Positions 18,449-27,818 of a stretch of 64,000 bases of DNA are shown here, in pieces; within the stretch, counting starts at the first letter, position 1, and each line of letters opens with the position of its first letter. Origin of the DNA: Mucilaginibacter hurinus (GTDB lineage: Bacteria; Bacteroidota; Bacteroidia; Sphingobacteriales; Sphingobacteriaceae); assembly GCF_003324525.1 (NCBI RefSeq), contig NZ_QGDC01000002.1:310001-374000 (forward strand). Direction: 5' to 3'. The notes under the pieces are model-generated. The model saw only the letters and a list, made by a program, of their open reading frames with translations. It had not been told where the DNA came from and made no database searches. A program made the position numbers and the translations under genes.

Positions 18449-18456
18449 CAAATATA
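18449..18456 (-). promoter_or_regulatory. -7 element before the poly-Cys leader
   Basis: TATATTTG on the minus strand matches TAnnTTTG exactly; 7 nt separate it from the leader ATG. I could not find a clear -33 TTG at the usual distance. Confidence 0.5.
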
Positions 18457-18578
18457 CTATAAAATCTATTAAACTAGTAGTCTTTTTAAAAAATAAAAAA
18501 GCTTACGTCACTAAAGTGTTTACGCTAAATTTCCGGTAATCAGTTAAGCAATAAATATCAGGTGATAAAAAACATGAG

Positions 18579-18613
18579 CGCACAAAGCCGCTCATATAAA
18601 CGGCTTTTGTGCG
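18579..18613 (-). terminator. Terminator of isocitrate dehydrogenase gene
   Basis: Stem CGCACAAAGCCG / CGGCTTTTGTGCG (one bulged base) with a 10-nt loop; on the minus strand the hairpin is followed shortly by TTTTTT. Confidence 0.75.
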
Positions 18614-18628
18614 TAGGGTAAATAAATG

Positions 18629-20089
18629 CTATTGTCCTTGTGCCAGTGAGTAGCCTATCTTGCCGTCAAATAACATCAGGTATTCTATTGAGCATACTTT
18701 AATGTCGTCTGAAAGATTAGCTGCTATTTCAAAAAGATCACGTTGAGATAAAGTAGTGCCCTCGGTACGCTCAAAGCGTATACGAAACTGGTTTACCAGT
18801 TCGGTATACATTGAGCCGGTTGGCCAAACCTGGGTTCCGCGGTTTGAGATCATAATCAACTCAAACTTATCATTCAACTTACTTTTTGCAATTTCAGCAA
18901 TTTCAGCCGGTTGCAGGGCTGATTCGATAAACACATCAACACCTTGTATTTCTTCTTTTACATCAGGGGCGGTAATGGTTATTTTATTTTTTTCGGGGTG
19001 GAAATCAAAGTTAGCTTTACATTCAAAATTAGGATGCGCTACTACCCCACCCTGCGACGGGTATTTGCCCAGATTTTTAATAATGGCATCGGCAAAGCCC
19101 TGCGTATTAACCGATGTTGTATTCCGGTTGCCAAAATCGCCGGTATGTATGCCCTGTTCCAGGGTGTACAGCAGCGCGTTTTCAATGCTGGCAGCATTGG
19201 CAGTTAACCCTAAAAAGCGCAACATTGATATACCTGATAGCAGCAACGCTGTCGGATTGGCAATACCTTTTCCGGCAATGTCAGGTGCGGTGCCATGCAC
19301 AGCCTCAAAAATAGATATATTATCGCCTATATTTGCAGAAGGCGCAAAACCTAATCCGCCTACTAATCCTGCACAAAGGTCAGATACGATGTCGCCCTGC
19401 AGGTTGGTGAGCACAATAGCCTGGAACATTTCAGGATGGGCAACCAGCTTCATACACAGGTCGTCAACAATAATGTCGTAAGCCTGTATCTCAGGATATT
19501 CTTTGGCTATCTGGTAAAAAGTTTCTAAAAATATGCCGTCGGTAAGCTTCATGATATTGGCCTTGTGGCCACAAGCAAGCTTTTTTAAACCCTTACGGCG
19601 CGCCAGTTCAAAAGCATAACGTATTACCTGCGCCGAGCCGGGGCGGGTAATTATACGACGGCCCACAGCAACATCATTGGTAAGCATATGCTCAATACCG
19701 CCGTAAGTATCTTCAATATTCTCGCGAATAATGGTCAGATTGATCTGCATGCCCGCATTTGAAAACACGGTGTTCACGCCGTTCAGCGTACGGAAATCGC
19801 GCTGATTGGCATATGTATTCCATACTTTACGCGCGGTAACATTAATGCTCTTTACACCCTTGCCTTTAGGGGTTTCCATTGGGCCCTTAAACAGGATCCC
19901 CAAATTTTCAATGGTTTCCTTAGCTTTCTCAGTCATACCGGTGGAGTGGCCCGCGTCAAAGAACGATTTACCCATCTCTACAAACTCATACTCAAGCTGC
20001 ACGTCGTTTGCTTCGAATATTTTTATTACGGCTTCCATTATTTCTGGACCGATACCGTCCCCGTTGGCTACTGCTATTTTGGTCTTCAT
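18629..20089 (-). CDS. icd: NADP-type isocitrate dehydrogenase with C-terminal extension (Thermus-like)
   Basis: Oxidative decarboxylation of isocitrate to 2-oxoglutarate in the TCA cycle. I start at the ATG at 20089, giving 486 residues beginning MKTKIAVANGDGIGPEIM; the frame extends 9 codons further without family support. The catalytic fold shows TIIRENIEDTYGGIEH (substrate Arg and Tyr) and VHGTAPDIAGKGIANP (cofactor loop). After about residue 340 a domain of about 140 residues follows (FESALQPAEIAEIAKSKL...), as in the roughly 496-residue Thermus thermophilus enzyme. Single gene, divergent from purK. Confidence 0.9.
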   Translation of the reverse strand: MKTKIAVANGDGIGPEIMEAVIKIFEANDVQLEYEFVEMGKSFFDAGHSTGMTEKAKETIENLGILFKGPMETPKGKGVKSINVTARKVWNTYANQRDFRTLNGVNTVFSNAGMQINLTIIRENIEDTYGGIEHMLTNDVAVGRRIITRPGSAQVIRYAFELARRKGLKKLACGHKANIMKLTDGIFLETFYQIAKEYPEIQAYDIIVDDLCMKLVAHPEMFQAIVLTNLQGDIVSDLCAGLVGGLGFAPSANIGDNISIFEAVHGTAPDIAGKGIANPTALLLSGISMLRFLGLTANAASIENALLYTLEQGIHTGDFGNRNTTSVNTQGFADAIIKNLGKYPSQGGVVAHPNFECKANFDFHPEKNKITITAPDVKEEIQGVDVFIESALQPAEIAEIAKSKLNDKFELIMISNRGTQVWPTGSMYTELVNQFRIRFERTEGTTLSQRDLFEIAANLSDDIKVCSIEYLMLFDGKIGYSLAQGQ

Positions 20090-20210
20090 TGAAAATAAAA
20101 TTATGTGGTCGAACATGCGAATGTACGCATTATAAACCCCTTTTTGAAGTGAAACAGTAAAATTGATACATAGTTTTTAAAAGATTTAAGGTAAACTTGC
20201 ACCATATCAA

Positions 20211-21350
20211 ATGAAAGCATTCTACGGAGATTTAAAACTTGGCATATTGGGTGGCGGCCAGTTGGGCCGCATGCTGATACAGCAGGCGATAAACTATAAT
20301 GTAACGGTTAAAGTACTTGACCCTGACCGTGAAGCCCCCTGCAGGAAACTGTGTGAGGAATTTGTGGTTGGCAGTTTAAGCGATTACGATACTGTGTACA
20401 AATTTGGCAAAAAGGTTGACCTGCTTACTATTGAAATTGAAAAGGTAAATGTTGAAGCCTTAGCAAAATTGGAAGAAGAAGGCGTAATGGTTTATCCGCA
20501 ATCGCGCGTTATACGGTTGATACAGGATAAAGGACTTCAAAAACAATTTTTTAAGGAGAACGACATTCCAACTGCCGAATTCCAACTGATATCTTCTCCT
20601 GAAGATTTACGGAACACTGCATTCACCTTTCCGTATATACAAAAACTCCGCAGGGATGGTTACGACGGTAAGGGCGTATATAAAGTAATTGACGCGAATG
20701 ATCTGCCCGGCGCATTTACCGAGCCAAGCCTTATTGAGCGCTTTGTTGATTTTGAAAAAGAGATAGCGGTGATTGTGGCGCGTAACGAAAGCGGTGAAGT
20801 AAAAGCTTTCCCGATGGTAGAGATGGAGTTTAATCCTCAGGCAAACCTTGTGGAGTTCTTAATAGCGCCTTCTACCCTGCCATTTGAGATTCAACAGGAA
20901 GCCGAACAGCTTGCAAAAAAAATAGCCGAAGATCTTAAAATAGTTGGCTTATTGGCTGTAGAAATGTTTTTGGAGAAGAACGGCAGAATACTGGTAAATG
21001 AGCTGGCCCCCCGCCCCCACAACAGCGGGCACCAAAGCATTGAAGGTAATACTGTATCGCAGTTTGAGCAGCATCTACGCGCTATATTTGACCAGCCGCT
21101 TGGCGACACAGCCTGTTTGCATAACGCCATTATGATAAATGTATTAGGCGAAGAAAGCCATGAAGGCCCCGCTGTGTATAAGGGCATTGAAAAGGTGTTG
21201 AAATGTCCGGGAGTATATGTGCATTTATATGGCAAAGCATTAACAAAACCCTTCCGTAAAATGGGACACGTCACGATTGTTGACGTTGACAGGGAAAAAG
21301 CAATTGAGAAGGCGCGTTACGTACAGCAGACTTTGAAAGTTGTTAGTTAA
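20211..21350 (+). CDS. purK: 5-(carboxyamino)imidazole ribonucleotide synthase
   Basis: ATP-dependent carboxylation of AIR to N5-CAIR in purine synthesis. 379 residues: N-terminal pre-ATP-grasp domain (LGILGGGQLGRML), central ATP-grasp domain with RRDGYDGKGVY and FVDFEKEIAVIVAR, and the metal-binding EMFLEKNGRILVNELAPRPHNSGH signature. PurE follows in the same direction after 129 nt that contain a perfect inverted repeat. Confidence 0.96.
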   Translation: MKAFYGDLKLGILGGGQLGRMLIQQAINYNVTVKVLDPDREAPCRKLCEEFVVGSLSDYDTVYKFGKKVDLLTIEIEKVNVEALAKLEEEGVMVYPQSRVIRLIQDKGLQKQFFKENDIPTAEFQLISSPEDLRNTAFTFPYIQKLRRDGYDGKGVYKVIDANDLPGAFTEPSLIERFVDFEKEIAVIVARNESGEVKAFPMVEMEFNPQANLVEFLIAPSTLPFEIQQEAEQLAKKIAEDLKIVGLLAVEMFLEKNGRILVNELAPRPHNSGHQSIEGNTVSQFEQHLRAIFDQPLGDTACLHNAIMINVLGEESHEGPAVYKGIEKVLKCPGVYVHLYGKALTKPFRKMGHVTIVDVDREKAIEKARYVQQTLKVVS

Positions 21351-21354
21351 TCTA

Positions 21355-21454
21355 CCCGTCATTGCGAGGTACGAAGCAATCTCTAAAGATGCTTAATCGC
21401 ACCTTTAAGTCGGATATATAGAATGGAGATTGCTTCGTACCTCGCAATGACGGG
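21355..21454. repeat. Perfect 29-bp inverted repeat (REP-like) between purK and purE
   Basis: Arms 21355-21383 and 21426-21454 are exact reverse complements, with 42 nt between them; the outer arm begins CCCGTCATTGCGAGG. The CGTCATTGCGAGG...GAAGCAATC type of sequence is known as a dispersed palindromic repeat in several bacteria including Bacteroidota (from memory). No transposase is near. It would fold into a strong stem in the purK-purE mRNA. Confidence 0.85.
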
Positions 21455-21479
21455 CGCGAAGCAAAAAAAATAGATAATC

Positions 21480-21977
21480 ATGAGCCAACCCCAAATAGGA
21501 ATTATAATGGGCAGCAAGTCAGACTTAGATGTGATGCAGGATGCTGCTGATGTATTGAAGGAACTTGGTGTTCCGTATGAAATAACCGTTGTATCGGCGC
21601 ACCGCACACCTGATCGTATGTTTAAGTACGCCAAAGAGGCGCATGGCCGCGGTATAAAGGTGATTATTGCCGGTGCCGGTGGCGCAGCGCATTTGCCGGG
21701 CATGGTAGCATCATTAACTCATTTACCTGTTATAGGTGTACCGGTTAAGTCGAGCAACTCTATCGACGGCTGGGATTCTATACTCTCTATTTTGCAAATG
21801 CCTAACGGTATCCCGGTTGCTACCGTGGCCCTAAACGCGGCTAAAAATGCCGGTTTGTTAGCCGCACAAATTATTGCTACAGCAAACGAAAATATAACGC
21901 AAAACTTAATAGCCTATAAAGAAAGCCTAGCCCAAAAGGTTGAAGAATCTGCGCGGGAAATGCAAAGTGGGATTTAG
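21480..21977 (+). CDS. purE: 5-(carboxyamino)imidazole ribonucleotide mutase
   Basis: Converts N5-CAIR to CAIR, the step after PurK. 165 residues; class I PurE signatures [24 protein letters not shown] and [12 protein letters not shown], which line the nucleotide and carboxylate site, are intact. It forms the functional pair with purK and is probably co-transcribed through the inverted repeat. Confidence 0.96.
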   Translation: MSQPQIGIIMGSKSDLDVMQDAADVLKELGVPYEITVVSAHRTPDRMFKYAKEAHGRGIKVIIAGAGGAAHLPGMVASLTHLPVIGVPVKSSNSIDGWDSILSILQMPNGIPVATVALNAAKNAGLLAAQIIATANENITQNLIAYKESLAQKVEESAREMQSGI

Positions 21978-22038
21978 TTCTGTGCTTTAAGTTGTAAGTT
22001 CGGTGTCAACTTCAATCGCTTTAACTCACAACTTAAAA

Positions 22039-22602
22039 CTAGTTTAACGACGGGTTCTCAGGAAAGTTGGCTATATGCGCATACCGGTTGCCCAGGCTTA
22101 TCACAATTTCGCGCCAAAGGTTATTATCATTACTCGAAAATATCAGGACGGCGTTAAACCGGTTGGCTACTATCCAGGTGTCTTCCAAAAGTTCATCATC
22201 CAGTTGTCCTTGTGTCCAGCCTGAGTAGCCGGCAAAAAACTTTATTTCGTCTTCGATTAACTGGTAGTTGCTTATTAATTGTTTAACCACCTCGTAATCG
22301 CCACCCCAAAAAATATTATCCCATATTTCAATACCGCCCGGTATTTTATCAGGGCAACGGTGAATAAAATGCAGTGTATTTTTGGCTACCGGGCCACCCT
22401 CATACACCGGTATTTCTGAGTATGAAACATCCGGCAGCACATCGCCAAGCAAAAACTCTCCCTGATGGTTTAACACAAATCCCATAGCGCCTTCTTCGGA
22501 ATACTCGGTAAGTAAAATTACCGACCGCTTAAAATTTGGATCCATCATGAATGGTTCAGATATTAATAACCTGCCTGCAGCTGCCGAGATAGAGTTGAGC
22601 AT
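22039..22602 (-). CDS. YqgE/AlgH family protein
   Basis: 187 residues, standard family length. Conserved pieces: LLISEPFMMDPNFKRSVILL at the start, GAMGFVLN, VYEGGPV, and FFAGYSGWTQGQLDDEL. Cytoplasmic protein of unknown biochemical role; in Pseudomonas AlgH was linked to alginate and quorum-related genes. Divergent from pdxH. Confidence 0.92.
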   Translation of the reverse strand: MLNSISAAAGRLLISEPFMMDPNFKRSVILLTEYSEEGAMGFVLNHQGEFLLGDVLPDVSYSEIPVYEGGPVAKNTLHFIHRCPDKIPGGIEIWDNIFWGGDYEVVKQLISNYQLIEDEIKFFAGYSGWTQGQLDDELLEDTWIVANRFNAVLIFSSNDNNLWREIVISLGNRYAHIANFPENPSLN

Positions 22603-22693
22603 AGTACTTTATTTATATGTTTTAACAAACGTTATTAAAATATGTTCACAACGTAAAATTTCATTCGGTAATATGTACGGTATAATTAATTTG

Positions 22694-22701
22694 TAAGTTT
22701 G
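22694..22701 (+). promoter_or_regulatory. -7 element of pdxH
   Basis: TAAGTTTG matches TAnnTTTG and ends 2 nt before the pdxH ATG, so the mRNA would be leaderless if this is the promoter. The -33 part is not clear. Confidence 0.4.
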
Positions 22702-22703
22702 CA

Positions 22704-23354
22704 ATGATGGACAAAAAGGATTTATATCATTTACGGCAGGAATACAGCGCGAAAACGTTAACGGAAAAGGAGGTTTCTGATAATCCTTTTAAACAGTTTG
22801 ATAAATGGTTCAACGAAGCGCTTGAGGCGCAATTACATGAACCGAACGCTATGACGCTGGCCACTGCCACTAATGACGGGCGCCCATCTGCCCGTATAGT
22901 TTTATTGAAAGGCTATAATACGCACGGATTTAATTTTTATACAAACTATCTGAGCCGCAAGGGTAAAGAGATAACAAAAAACCCATTGGGAGCACTGGTA
23001 TTTTTTTGGGGAGAACTTGAACGGCAGGTACGTATTGAAGGCACCATTGAAAAATTAAGTAAGGAGGAATCAGAGGGATACTTCCATGCCAGGCCAAAAG
23101 GCAGCCAGGTGGGTGCACTTGCCTCACCACAAAGCCAGGAAATTGCAGGCCGGCACGTTGTGGAAGAAAAATGGAAGCAATTGGAAAGTGAGTATGCTGA
23201 CAAGGACATTCCTAAGCCATCTTATTGGGGTGGTTATGTATTAAAACCACGTTTAATTGAATTTTGGCAAGGCCGGCCCAGCCGCTTGCATGATCGTATT
23301 GTGTACAAGAAAATCGATAACAAAACCTGGAAAAAAGTACGTTTAGCGCCATGA
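22704..23354 (+). CDS. pdxH: Pyridoxamine 5'-phosphate oxidase
   Basis: FMN-dependent oxidation of pyridoxine or pyridoxamine phosphate to PLP. 216 residues; family motifs NAMTLATATNDGRPSARIVL, NYLSRKGKEI, FWGELERQVRIEG, and the C-terminal FWQGRPSRLHDR (the RxSRxHDR-like cofactor/substrate region) are present. Two adjacent ATG codons start it (22704 and 22707). Its last 4 nt overlap the nuoC start (ATGA), showing translational coupling to an unrelated-looking gene. Confidence 0.94.
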   Translation: MMDKKDLYHLRQEYSAKTLTEKEVSDNPFKQFDKWFNEALEAQLHEPNAMTLATATNDGRPSARIVLLKGYNTHGFNFYTNYLSRKGKEITKNPLGALVFFWGELERQVRIEGTIEKLSKEESEGYFHARPKGSQVGALASPQSQEIAGRHVVEEKWKQLESEYADKDIPKPSYWGGYVLKPRLIEFWQGRPSRLHDRIVYKKIDNKTWKKVRLAP

Positions 23355-23941
23355 GTTTTGATGATATTAAACAATTACTTACAGACAAATTTGGTGACGA
23401 AGTTATTGTAGGCGAAGAACGTACAGGCTTACAGCCCGCGCTGGTTATTGCCCCCGGCCACATAGCCGATGTTTGCCTTGAACTTCGTGATAATCCAAAA
23501 ACCTACTTTGATTTCCTGTCGTGCCTGAGCGGTGTAGACTATGGAGTTGACGAGGCACGGTTTGGTGTTGTATATCATTTAACATCAATACCTTACAACC
23601 TGCAATTAACATTAAAGATTAGCACGATAAATAGTCGGGAAGAAACAAATTTGCCGTCTTTTCCGAGTGTTTCAGGTATATACCGCACTGCCGACTGGCA
23701 CGAAAGAGAGGCCTATGATCTGGTAGGGATATTCTTTGAAGGCCACCCTGATTTGAGACGGATTTTACTGCCTGATGACTGGGAAGGTTATCCATTACGG
23801 CGCGACTATGAGACTGCGGCATATTATAAAGGGATTTACATTGATTTTGAGCCTAAGCCAGGGGATGAAAATACCCTGGCCCAGGGCGAGAAGGTACAGC
23901 ATGAAAAGATGGGTATCGGGAACGGCCCGGAGGGTGCTTAA
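23351..23941 (+). CDS. nuoC: NADH-quinone oxidoreductase subunit C
   Basis: 30-kDa hydrophilic-arm subunit of complex I. 196 residues; LSCLSGVDYG and the signature ERE-AYDLVGIFFEGHPDLRR (the ADWHEREAYDLVGI region) followed by LLPDDWEGYPLRRDY are conserved. It overlaps pdxH by 4 nt and is followed after 92 nt by nuoD. Subunits A, B and E-N are not in the window. Confidence 0.93.
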   Translation: MSFDDIKQLLTDKFGDEVIVGEERTGLQPALVIAPGHIADVCLELRDNPKTYFDFLSCLSGVDYGVDEARFGVVYHLTSIPYNLQLTLKISTINSREETNLPSFPSVSGIYRTADWHEREAYDLVGIFFEGHPDLRRILLPDDWEGYPLRRDYETAAYYKGIYIDFEPKPGDENTLAQGEKVQHEKMGIGNGPEGA

Positions 23942-24033
23942 AACATAACGGTGCAGTAAAATGTAAAAAGGCTGCCCATAATGGGGGCATCGCAGGAAAA
24001 TAGAATATCAGATAATAATAACAACATTCGGAA

Positions 24034-25275
24034 TTGAACATTCAAAATTCGAAATACGAAGAAGCCCTGCAACGTTATCAAAAAAAGATAGCTAACGCTG
24101 CTACCGAGGACATGGTACTGAACATGGGCCCTCAGCATCCGTCAACGCATGGTGTTTTACGGTTAGAGCTGATTACCGACGGGGAATTTATAAAGGAAGT
24201 TATACCGCATGCGGGCTATCTGCACCGTTGTTTCGAAAAACATGCAGAATCGCTCACTTACCAGCAAACTATACCTTTTACAGACCGTATGGACTACCTG
24301 GCTTCAATGAACAACAGCCATGTATGGGTAATGGGTGTTGAGCGTATGTTGGGTATTGATAAAGAAATTCCAAAGCGCATTGAATATATTAGGGTGCTGG
24401 TTTGTGAACTTAACCGCATTGCTTCGCACCTCATAGCCATTGGTACCTATGGTATAGATATAGGCGCCTTTACCCCTTTTTTGTGGTGCTTTAGAGACAG
24501 GGAACATATTATGGGCATGCTTGAGTGGGCGTCGGGCTCGCGGATGCTGTACAATTATATATGGGTTGGCGGTTTGTTTTATGATTTACCGGTGGGGTTT
24601 GAGGAAAGATGCCGTGAGTTTGTAGATTATTTTAAGCCCAAAATGGCCGAACTCAACGGATTGCTTACTGATAACCAGATTTTCATATCACGCACGGCTA
24701 ATGTAGGGGTTTTGCCCCTGGATGTAGCTATAACTTACGGATGTTCGGGCCCTATGCTGCGCGGATCTGGCTTGAAGTGGGATTTACGCAGGGTAGACAA
24801 CTATTCGGCCTATCCCGAAATTGAGTTTGACATCCCTGCCGGAAAAGGCGAAATGGGTACCACTGGCGATTGCTGGGACAGGTATAAAGTGCGGGTAGAT
24901 GAAATTGGTGAATCGTTAAAAATAATTGAGCAATGCCTTGACCGCTTGCAGAAAGACCTGAAGCGAACGCCTGAATTTGACCCGAGGGCTAAACTGCCAA
25001 AAAAACTCACCCCAAAGCCGCAGGATTACTACATGCGCGGCGAAGGCTCAAAAGGCGAACTAGGCTTTTACTTTATCCATCAGCAACGGCGCGAAACAGA
25101 CAAAAATGGTAATGAGCGCCGCATGGATACCGAAATTCCCTTCCGGGCAAAAGCACGGGGGCCAAGCTTTCATAATCTTTCCGTTCTTCCTGAAATCTCA
25201 AGAGGCATTATGATTGCCGACCTGATTGCCATAATCGGGTCTATTGATTTTGTTTTGGGCGAGGTTGACAGGTAA
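24034..25275 (+). CDS. nuoD: NADH-quinone oxidoreductase subunit D
   Basis: 49-kDa subunit lining the quinone site of complex I. 413 residues from a TTG start at 24034; the N-terminal stretch before [19 protein letters not shown] has the expected length, and no suitable ATG lies upstream. [33 protein letters not shown] and the C-terminal [14 protein letters not shown] end are conserved. The 49-kDa His region reads [12 protein letters not shown]. Partner of nuoC; other subunits are absent here. Confidence 0.94.
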   Translation: MNIQNSKYEEALQRYQKKIANAATEDMVLNMGPQHPSTHGVLRLELITDGEFIKEVIPHAGYLHRCFEKHAESLTYQQTIPFTDRMDYLASMNNSHVWVMGVERMLGIDKEIPKRIEYIRVLVCELNRIASHLIAIGTYGIDIGAFTPFLWCFRDREHIMGMLEWASGSRMLYNYIWVGGLFYDLPVGFEERCREFVDYFKPKMAELNGLLTDNQIFISRTANVGVLPLDVAITYGCSGPMLRGSGLKWDLRRVDNYSAYPEIEFDIPAGKGEMGTTGDCWDRYKVRVDEIGESLKIIEQCLDRLQKDLKRTPEFDPRAKLPKKLTPKPQDYYMRGEGSKGELGFYFIHQQRRETDKNGNERRMDTEIPFRAKARGPSFHNLSVLPEISRGIMIADLIAIIGSIDFVLGEVDR

Positions 25276-25414
25276 CAATTAGCTTACACAAGCTTTGCTA
25301 TTTGCAAATATTAACCTGACAACGTCCTTCGTAACTTGTATATACAATTTTTACATTCGTTTGTCTGTACAAATGCTTGTTTTAAGGTAATTAAAGTCGT
25401 TAATTTGCTATATA

Positions 25415-25430
25415 AACATCTTTAGATGTT
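25415..25430. repeat. Inverted repeat upstream of the PSCyt operon
   Basis: AACATC TTTA GATGTT, 6-bp arms, 57 bp before the ATG at 25487. It could be an operator for this operon; it lacks a T-run, so a terminator for nuoD is less likely. Confidence 0.3.
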
Positions 25431-25486
25431 GTTATACCAATTAAGTTAATTCCTGCCTAACGAGGTAAGCTTTGCATTATACGATT

Positions 25487-27817
25487 ATGAACAGGCAACT
25501 GTATTATATTTTATCTATCATCATAGGCGTAAGCCTGTTTGCTTACGCGTGCAATCCGTTTGGTAACAAACTGGCAGATGAAAAAAACGTGCCTGATGAG
25601 ATAAGCTATAACTTTGATATCCGCCCTATTTTATCTGATAAATGTTTCGCCTGCCACGGTCCCGACGCTAATAAGCGCGAAGCAGGCCTGCGGCTGGATG
25701 TAGCAGAGGAAGCTTATAAGGCATTAAAAGATAATCCCAACTCGCGTGCGCTGGTTCCGGGCAATCCTAAACTTTCAGAAGTATTCAGCAGGATTACTAC
25801 CGATGATTCTACTGCATTGATGCCACCGCCTGAGTCGCACCTTAAACGGCTTACCGAATACGAGGTAGCCCTGGTAGAAAAATGGATAAAGCAAGGTGCC
25901 AAATATGAAAAACACTGGGCATTTACAGCGCCAAAAAAAGCGGCTTTGCCCAGGGTAGACAACACCGAATGGCCAAAAAATGATATAGATTATTTTATCT
26001 TGCAAAAGCAGGAACAAAACGGCTTAGAGCCGAATACCGAAGCTGATAAAGAGAGGTTGCTGAAAAGGTTAAGCTTTGATTTGACCGGCCTGCCACCTAG
26101 TCTCGAATTGCAAACGAGCTTTTTGGCTGACAATAGCGCCAATGCTTACGAAATAGTGATAGACAAGCTGTTGGCTAGCAAAGCCTACGGCGAAAAGATG
26201 GCCCTCCACTGGCTGGATGTGGCCCGCTATGCCGACTCGCATGGTTACCAGGATGATAACTACAGAACCCAGTGGCCATGGCGCGACTGGGTGATCCATG
26301 CCTTTAACAAAAATTTACCTTATGATAAGTTTGTGACCTGGCAGCTGGCCGGGGATCTTTTGCCCAACGCTACCAAAGAACAACTGCTGGCTACCGGGTT
26401 TAACCGTAATCATAAAATAACTGAAGAAGGGGGCGTAATTGATGAGGAATACCGTGTTGAGTATGTGAGTGACCGCACAAATACCTTTGGCAAAGCGTTT
26501 TTAGGCGTAACGCTTGAATGTGCCCACTGCCACGATCATAAATATGACCCGTTCTCGCAAAAGGAATATTATGAGCTTTATTCGTTTTTTAATAATGTTA
26601 AAGAGGTAGGGCTTGAATCCGTAGTAGGCGGACCTGAGACATTTGCTAAAAACCCGAAGATGCAAATTACCGATGAGGACGCAAAAAAGATATTGAACTT
26701 CATAAATAAGCCTGACACTAGCAAGCTGTTTGTATCAGTTATGGGCGATAACACAGACAGCGTACGTAAAACTTATATATTAAACAGGGGCGTTTATGAT
26801 CAGCATGGCCAGGTAGTAAGCCATAGTACACCAAGTGCCATACTTCCTTTTGATAAAAAACTGCCTAAAAACAGGTTAGGCCTCAGTAAGTGGTTATTTG
26901 ATAAGCGCAACCCGCTTACCTCGCGTGTTTTTGTAAACCAGGTTTGGCAGGAGTTTTTTGGCAAAGGTTTGGTGAAAACCTCGGGCGACTTTGGCATGCA
27001 GGGCGAGTTGCCCAGCCACCCGGCACTGCTCGATTGGATGGCCGTAGACTTTATGGAGCATGGCTGGGACATCAAGAGACTGGTGAAGCAGATAGTTACT
27101 TCCGCCACGTACCGTCAATCAGCTATAGTTGCTAAAGATAAATTGGCTAAAGACCCGGATAATACCTACCTGGCGCGTGCACCGCGTTTTAGAGTACCTG
27201 CTGAGTTTGTGCGCGACATTGTACTGGAGAGCAGCGGCTTGTTGGTAAAAAAAATAGGCGGACCCAGCGTAAAACCATATCAGCCGCCGGGTTTGTGGGA
27301 GGCTGCCACTTCGGGCCGGGGTTTACTTACTGATTATGTGCAGGATCATGACGAAAAGTTATACCGTCGAGGCATGTATACATTTATTAAGCGTACCGTA
27401 CCCCCACCCTCTATGGGTATATTTGACGCCAGTAACCGCGACCAGTGCGAGGTTAAAAGATCAACAACCAACACTCCGCTACAGGCCTTAATTATGATGA
27501 ATGACCCTGCTGTACTTGAAGCTTCAAGGGTACTGGCTGTTAAACTGCTTAACGAAAAAACTACAACCAAACAAAAGCTTATCAAAGCTTTCCGGCTGAT
27601 TGTTTGCAGAACACCTAACGAAAAAGAAATCGCCCTGCTGGAAAATTACCACATCAATCAGCAGTCGGAGCTAAAAAATAAAAAAGACAAGTGTAAACAA
27701 CTGCTTAACGCCGGTGAATACCCCTTGCCCAAAAATGCCGACCTGGGCAGCGTAGCTGCCATGATGCAAACGGTGAATGTTATCTACAACTTGGAAGAGA
27801 CTATAACGAAGACGTGA
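25487..27817 (+). CDS. PSCyt1/DUF1549/DUF1553 lipoprotein cytochrome
   Basis: 776 residues from the ATG at 25487 (a TTG 15 nt upstream is less likely because the signal starts MNRQLYY). Lipobox LFAYAC gives acylated C22. Next comes a Planctomycetes-type cytochrome c domain with heme site C53-x2-C56-H57, then DUF1549 (WPKNDIDYFIL, WLDVARYADSHGYQDD) and DUF1553 (NPLTSRVFVNQVWQEFFGKGLV, TNTPLQAL). Family role unknown; thought to be secreted oxidoreductases acting with DUF1501 partners. It starts a five-gene operon and ends 1 nt before the DUF1501 gene. Confidence 0.88.
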   Translation: MNRQLYYILSIIIGVSLFAYACNPFGNKLADEKNVPDEISYNFDIRPILSDKCFACHGPDANKREAGLRLDVAEEAYKALKDNPNSRALVPGNPKLSEVFSRITTDDSTALMPPPESHLKRLTEYEVALVEKWIKQGAKYEKHWAFTAPKKAALPRVDNTEWPKNDIDYFILQKQEQNGLEPNTEADKERLLKRLSFDLTGLPPSLELQTSFLADNSANAYEIVIDKLLASKAYGEKMALHWLDVARYADSHGYQDDNYRTQWPWRDWVIHAFNKNLPYDKFVTWQLAGDLLPNATKEQLLATGFNRNHKITEEGGVIDEEYRVEYVSDRTNTFGKAFLGVTLECAHCHDHKYDPFSQKEYYELYSFFNNVKEVGLESVVGGPETFAKNPKMQITDEDAKKILNFINKPDTSKLFVSVMGDNTDSVRKTYILNRGVYDQHGQVVSHSTPSAILPFDKKLPKNRLGLSKWLFDKRNPLTSRVFVNQVWQEFFGKGLVKTSGDFGMQGELPSHPALLDWMAVDFMEHGWDIKRLVKQIVTSATYRQSAIVAKDKLAKDPDNTYLARAPRFRVPAEFVRDIVLESSGLLVKKIGGPSVKPYQPPGLWEAATSGRGLLTDYVQDHDEKLYRRGMYTFIKRTVPPPSMGIFDASNRDQCEVKRSTTNTPLQALIMMNDPAVLEASRVLAVKLLNEKTTTKQKLIKAFRLIVCRTPNEKEIALLENYHINQQSELKNKKDKCKQLLNAGEYPLPKNADLGSVAAMMQTVNVIYNLEETITKT

Positions 27818-27818
27818 T

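Noticed and set aside
21986..22037. TTTAAGTTGT ... ACAACTTAAA repeat after purE
   Set aside because: AT-rich imperfect structure with a long loop; such AACTTAAA repeats are common spacer sequence in Bacteroidota, so terminator function is not supported.
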